A stretch of 30,367 nt of DNA, taken from assembly GCA_964402905.1 (NCBI GenBank), contig CAYODU010000006.1, forward strand, positions 1-30,367, in the 5' to 3' direction. The notes beneath the pieces are model-generated. The model did no database searches and was not told where the DNA came from. It saw only the letters and a list, made by a program, of their open reading frames with translations. This document shows positions 29,841-30,367 of this stretch, piece after piece. The translations under genes were made by a program, and so were the position numbers. Within the stretch, counting starts at the first letter, position 1. The number at the start of each line of letters is the position of its first letter. Source of the stretch: JABIDZ01 sp964402905 (GTDB lineage Archaea; Iainarchaeota; Iainarchaeia; Iainarchaeales; JAAZKV01).

Positions 29841-30367
29841 TTACTCATTTTTTTGTCCATATGGTTCAACAGATACTCTTTTTTGTATTGAAAACATCTT
29901 TTCTACTTCTTTTGTTGTTGTCGATTGTTCTGGTTTTTTATCAGTTCTAAATTTAATCATTCTTGGAAATCTAAGTGCAAGTCCCTTGTCCTCTTTTTTT
30001 GCGCAGGAGTGAAGAGGGCTAGTAGTTATTTCGTCTGCTCTAACTTCTATTACATAGTGTGGTTTTACCCAGTAATCAGGTTTTAGTTCAGAAACAACTC
30101 CTATTGATTTTCCCTTGCTTTTTATTTGTGACAATATTTTTTCTAGTTCTGTTAGTGTTTCTTCGCTCATACCCGTGCCTATTTTTGCTATGCTCTCAAA
30201 AGTATTATCTTTTTCATTATAAGCAGCAACAAGCAGTGCTCCTAAACCAAATTGTGTTCGCTTTCCCTTTCCTGTGTAATAACCTATTATTGTTAAATCA
30301 AGTGTATCATCAAGGCTTCCTTTGTATGAGCGCTTTAGTTTTATCCAAGCAAATTTTCTTGCTCCTG
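29841..30367 (-). CDS. lig: ATP-dependent DNA ligase, C-terminal part (5' end outside window)
   Basis: The frame is open to the window edge; 175 codons are visible. FAWIKLKRSY contains nucleotidyltransferase motif V (Lys-x-Lys), GALLVAAYNEKDNTFESIAKIGTGM is the OB-domain signature, YWVKPHYVIEVRADEITTSP follows, and LALRFPRMIKFRTDKKP is motif VI (adenylation, RFPR). This is the archaeal/eukaryal DNA ligase I type, which seals Okazaki fragments and repair nicks. The last 30 residues are Thr/Lys-rich. The N-terminal DNA-binding domain and the catalytic Lys motif I lie outside the window. Confidence 0.92.
   Translation of the reverse strand, partial: GARKFAWIKLKRSYKGSLDDTLDLTIIGYYTGKGKRTQFGLGALLVAAYNEKDNTFESIAKIGTGMSEETLTELEKILSQIKSKGKSIGVVSELKPDYWVKPHYVIEVRADEITTSPLHSCAKKEDKGLALRFPRMIKFRTDKKPEQSTTTKEVEKMFSIQKRVSVEPYGQKNE

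Noticed and set aside
1..30367. CRISPR arrays, insertion sequences, integrases, prophage
   Set aside because: No regularly spaced repeats, transposase or integrase genes, or terminal repeats were seen; the content is chromosomal housekeeping and surface genes.

Overview
The window is a gene-dense, AT-rich piece of an archaeal chromosome. The archaeal assignment rests on several independent signs. It carries gatD and gatE, the archaea-specific Glu-tRNA(Gln) amidotransferase, plus gatCAB. A tRNA-Gln gene holds a 25-nt intron framed by a textbook bulge-helix-bulge. Many start codons lie about 25-28 bp from a TATA-like box (leaderless mRNAs), and the remainder have GGTGA-type Shine-Dalgarno sites. 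The low G+C, a bacterial-type zinc-lid adenylate kinase, UppP, ScpA and many short surface/hypothetical proteins suggest a small-genome lineage such as DPANN (Woesearchaeota/Pacearchaeota-like). That lineage call is inference. No rRNA, CRISPR, insertion sequence or prophage was seen.

Layout. 1-3.6 kb: 3' part of adenylate kinase, a degenerate HD protein, a KaiC-like ATPase, ScpA, a charged two-helix membrane protein and a glutaredoxin-like protein. 3.6-4.0 kb: a gene-free stretch with a G+C-rich island that can fold into a hairpin (possible ncRNA). 4.0-8.7 kb: a methyltransferase divergent from a dinB-nth repair pair, then a DUF1858/HesB-like fusion, a thioredoxin reductase with altered NADPH motifs and a membrane-tethered winged-helix regulator. 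8.8-13.2 kb: a large anchored surface protein, a small lumazine/riboflavin-synthase-like protein, a coiled-coil protein and an MBL-fold nuclease. 13.4-18.5 kb: aspS, gatC, gatA, a GNAT and gatB. 18.6-21.1 kb: a membrane protein/winged-helix pair, uppP and a phosphoglycerate-mutase-like protein. 21.1-24.0 kb: tRNA-Ile(GAT), a tRNA-like hairpin, intron-containing tRNA-Gln(TTG), a free-standing tRNA-binding OB protein, guanine deaminase-like, dapA, NUDIX and a zinc-finger protein. 24.0-28.5 kb (minus): gatD, a GNAT-like protein, a tyrosine-rich secreted protein, gatE and a DUF3850/ASCH protein. 28.6-30.4 kb (minus): two membrane/secreted proteins and the 3' part of an ATP-dependent DNA ligase.

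The strongest theme is indirect aminoacylation. AspRS has Gln26 and Pro85 where discriminating archaeal AspRSs have Trp26 and Lys85, so it probably makes Asp-tRNA(Asn) for GatCAB to amidate. GatDE would convert Glu-tRNA(Gln), and the tRNA-Gln gene itself sits between the two amidotransferase loci, directly upstream of a tRNA-binding protein gene. The most unexplained elements are the G+C-rich intergenic hairpin (3681-3734), the 57-nt hairpin copying the tRNA-Gln 5' end (21268-21324), the tyrosine-rich secreted protein and the DUF1858/degenerate HesB fusion.
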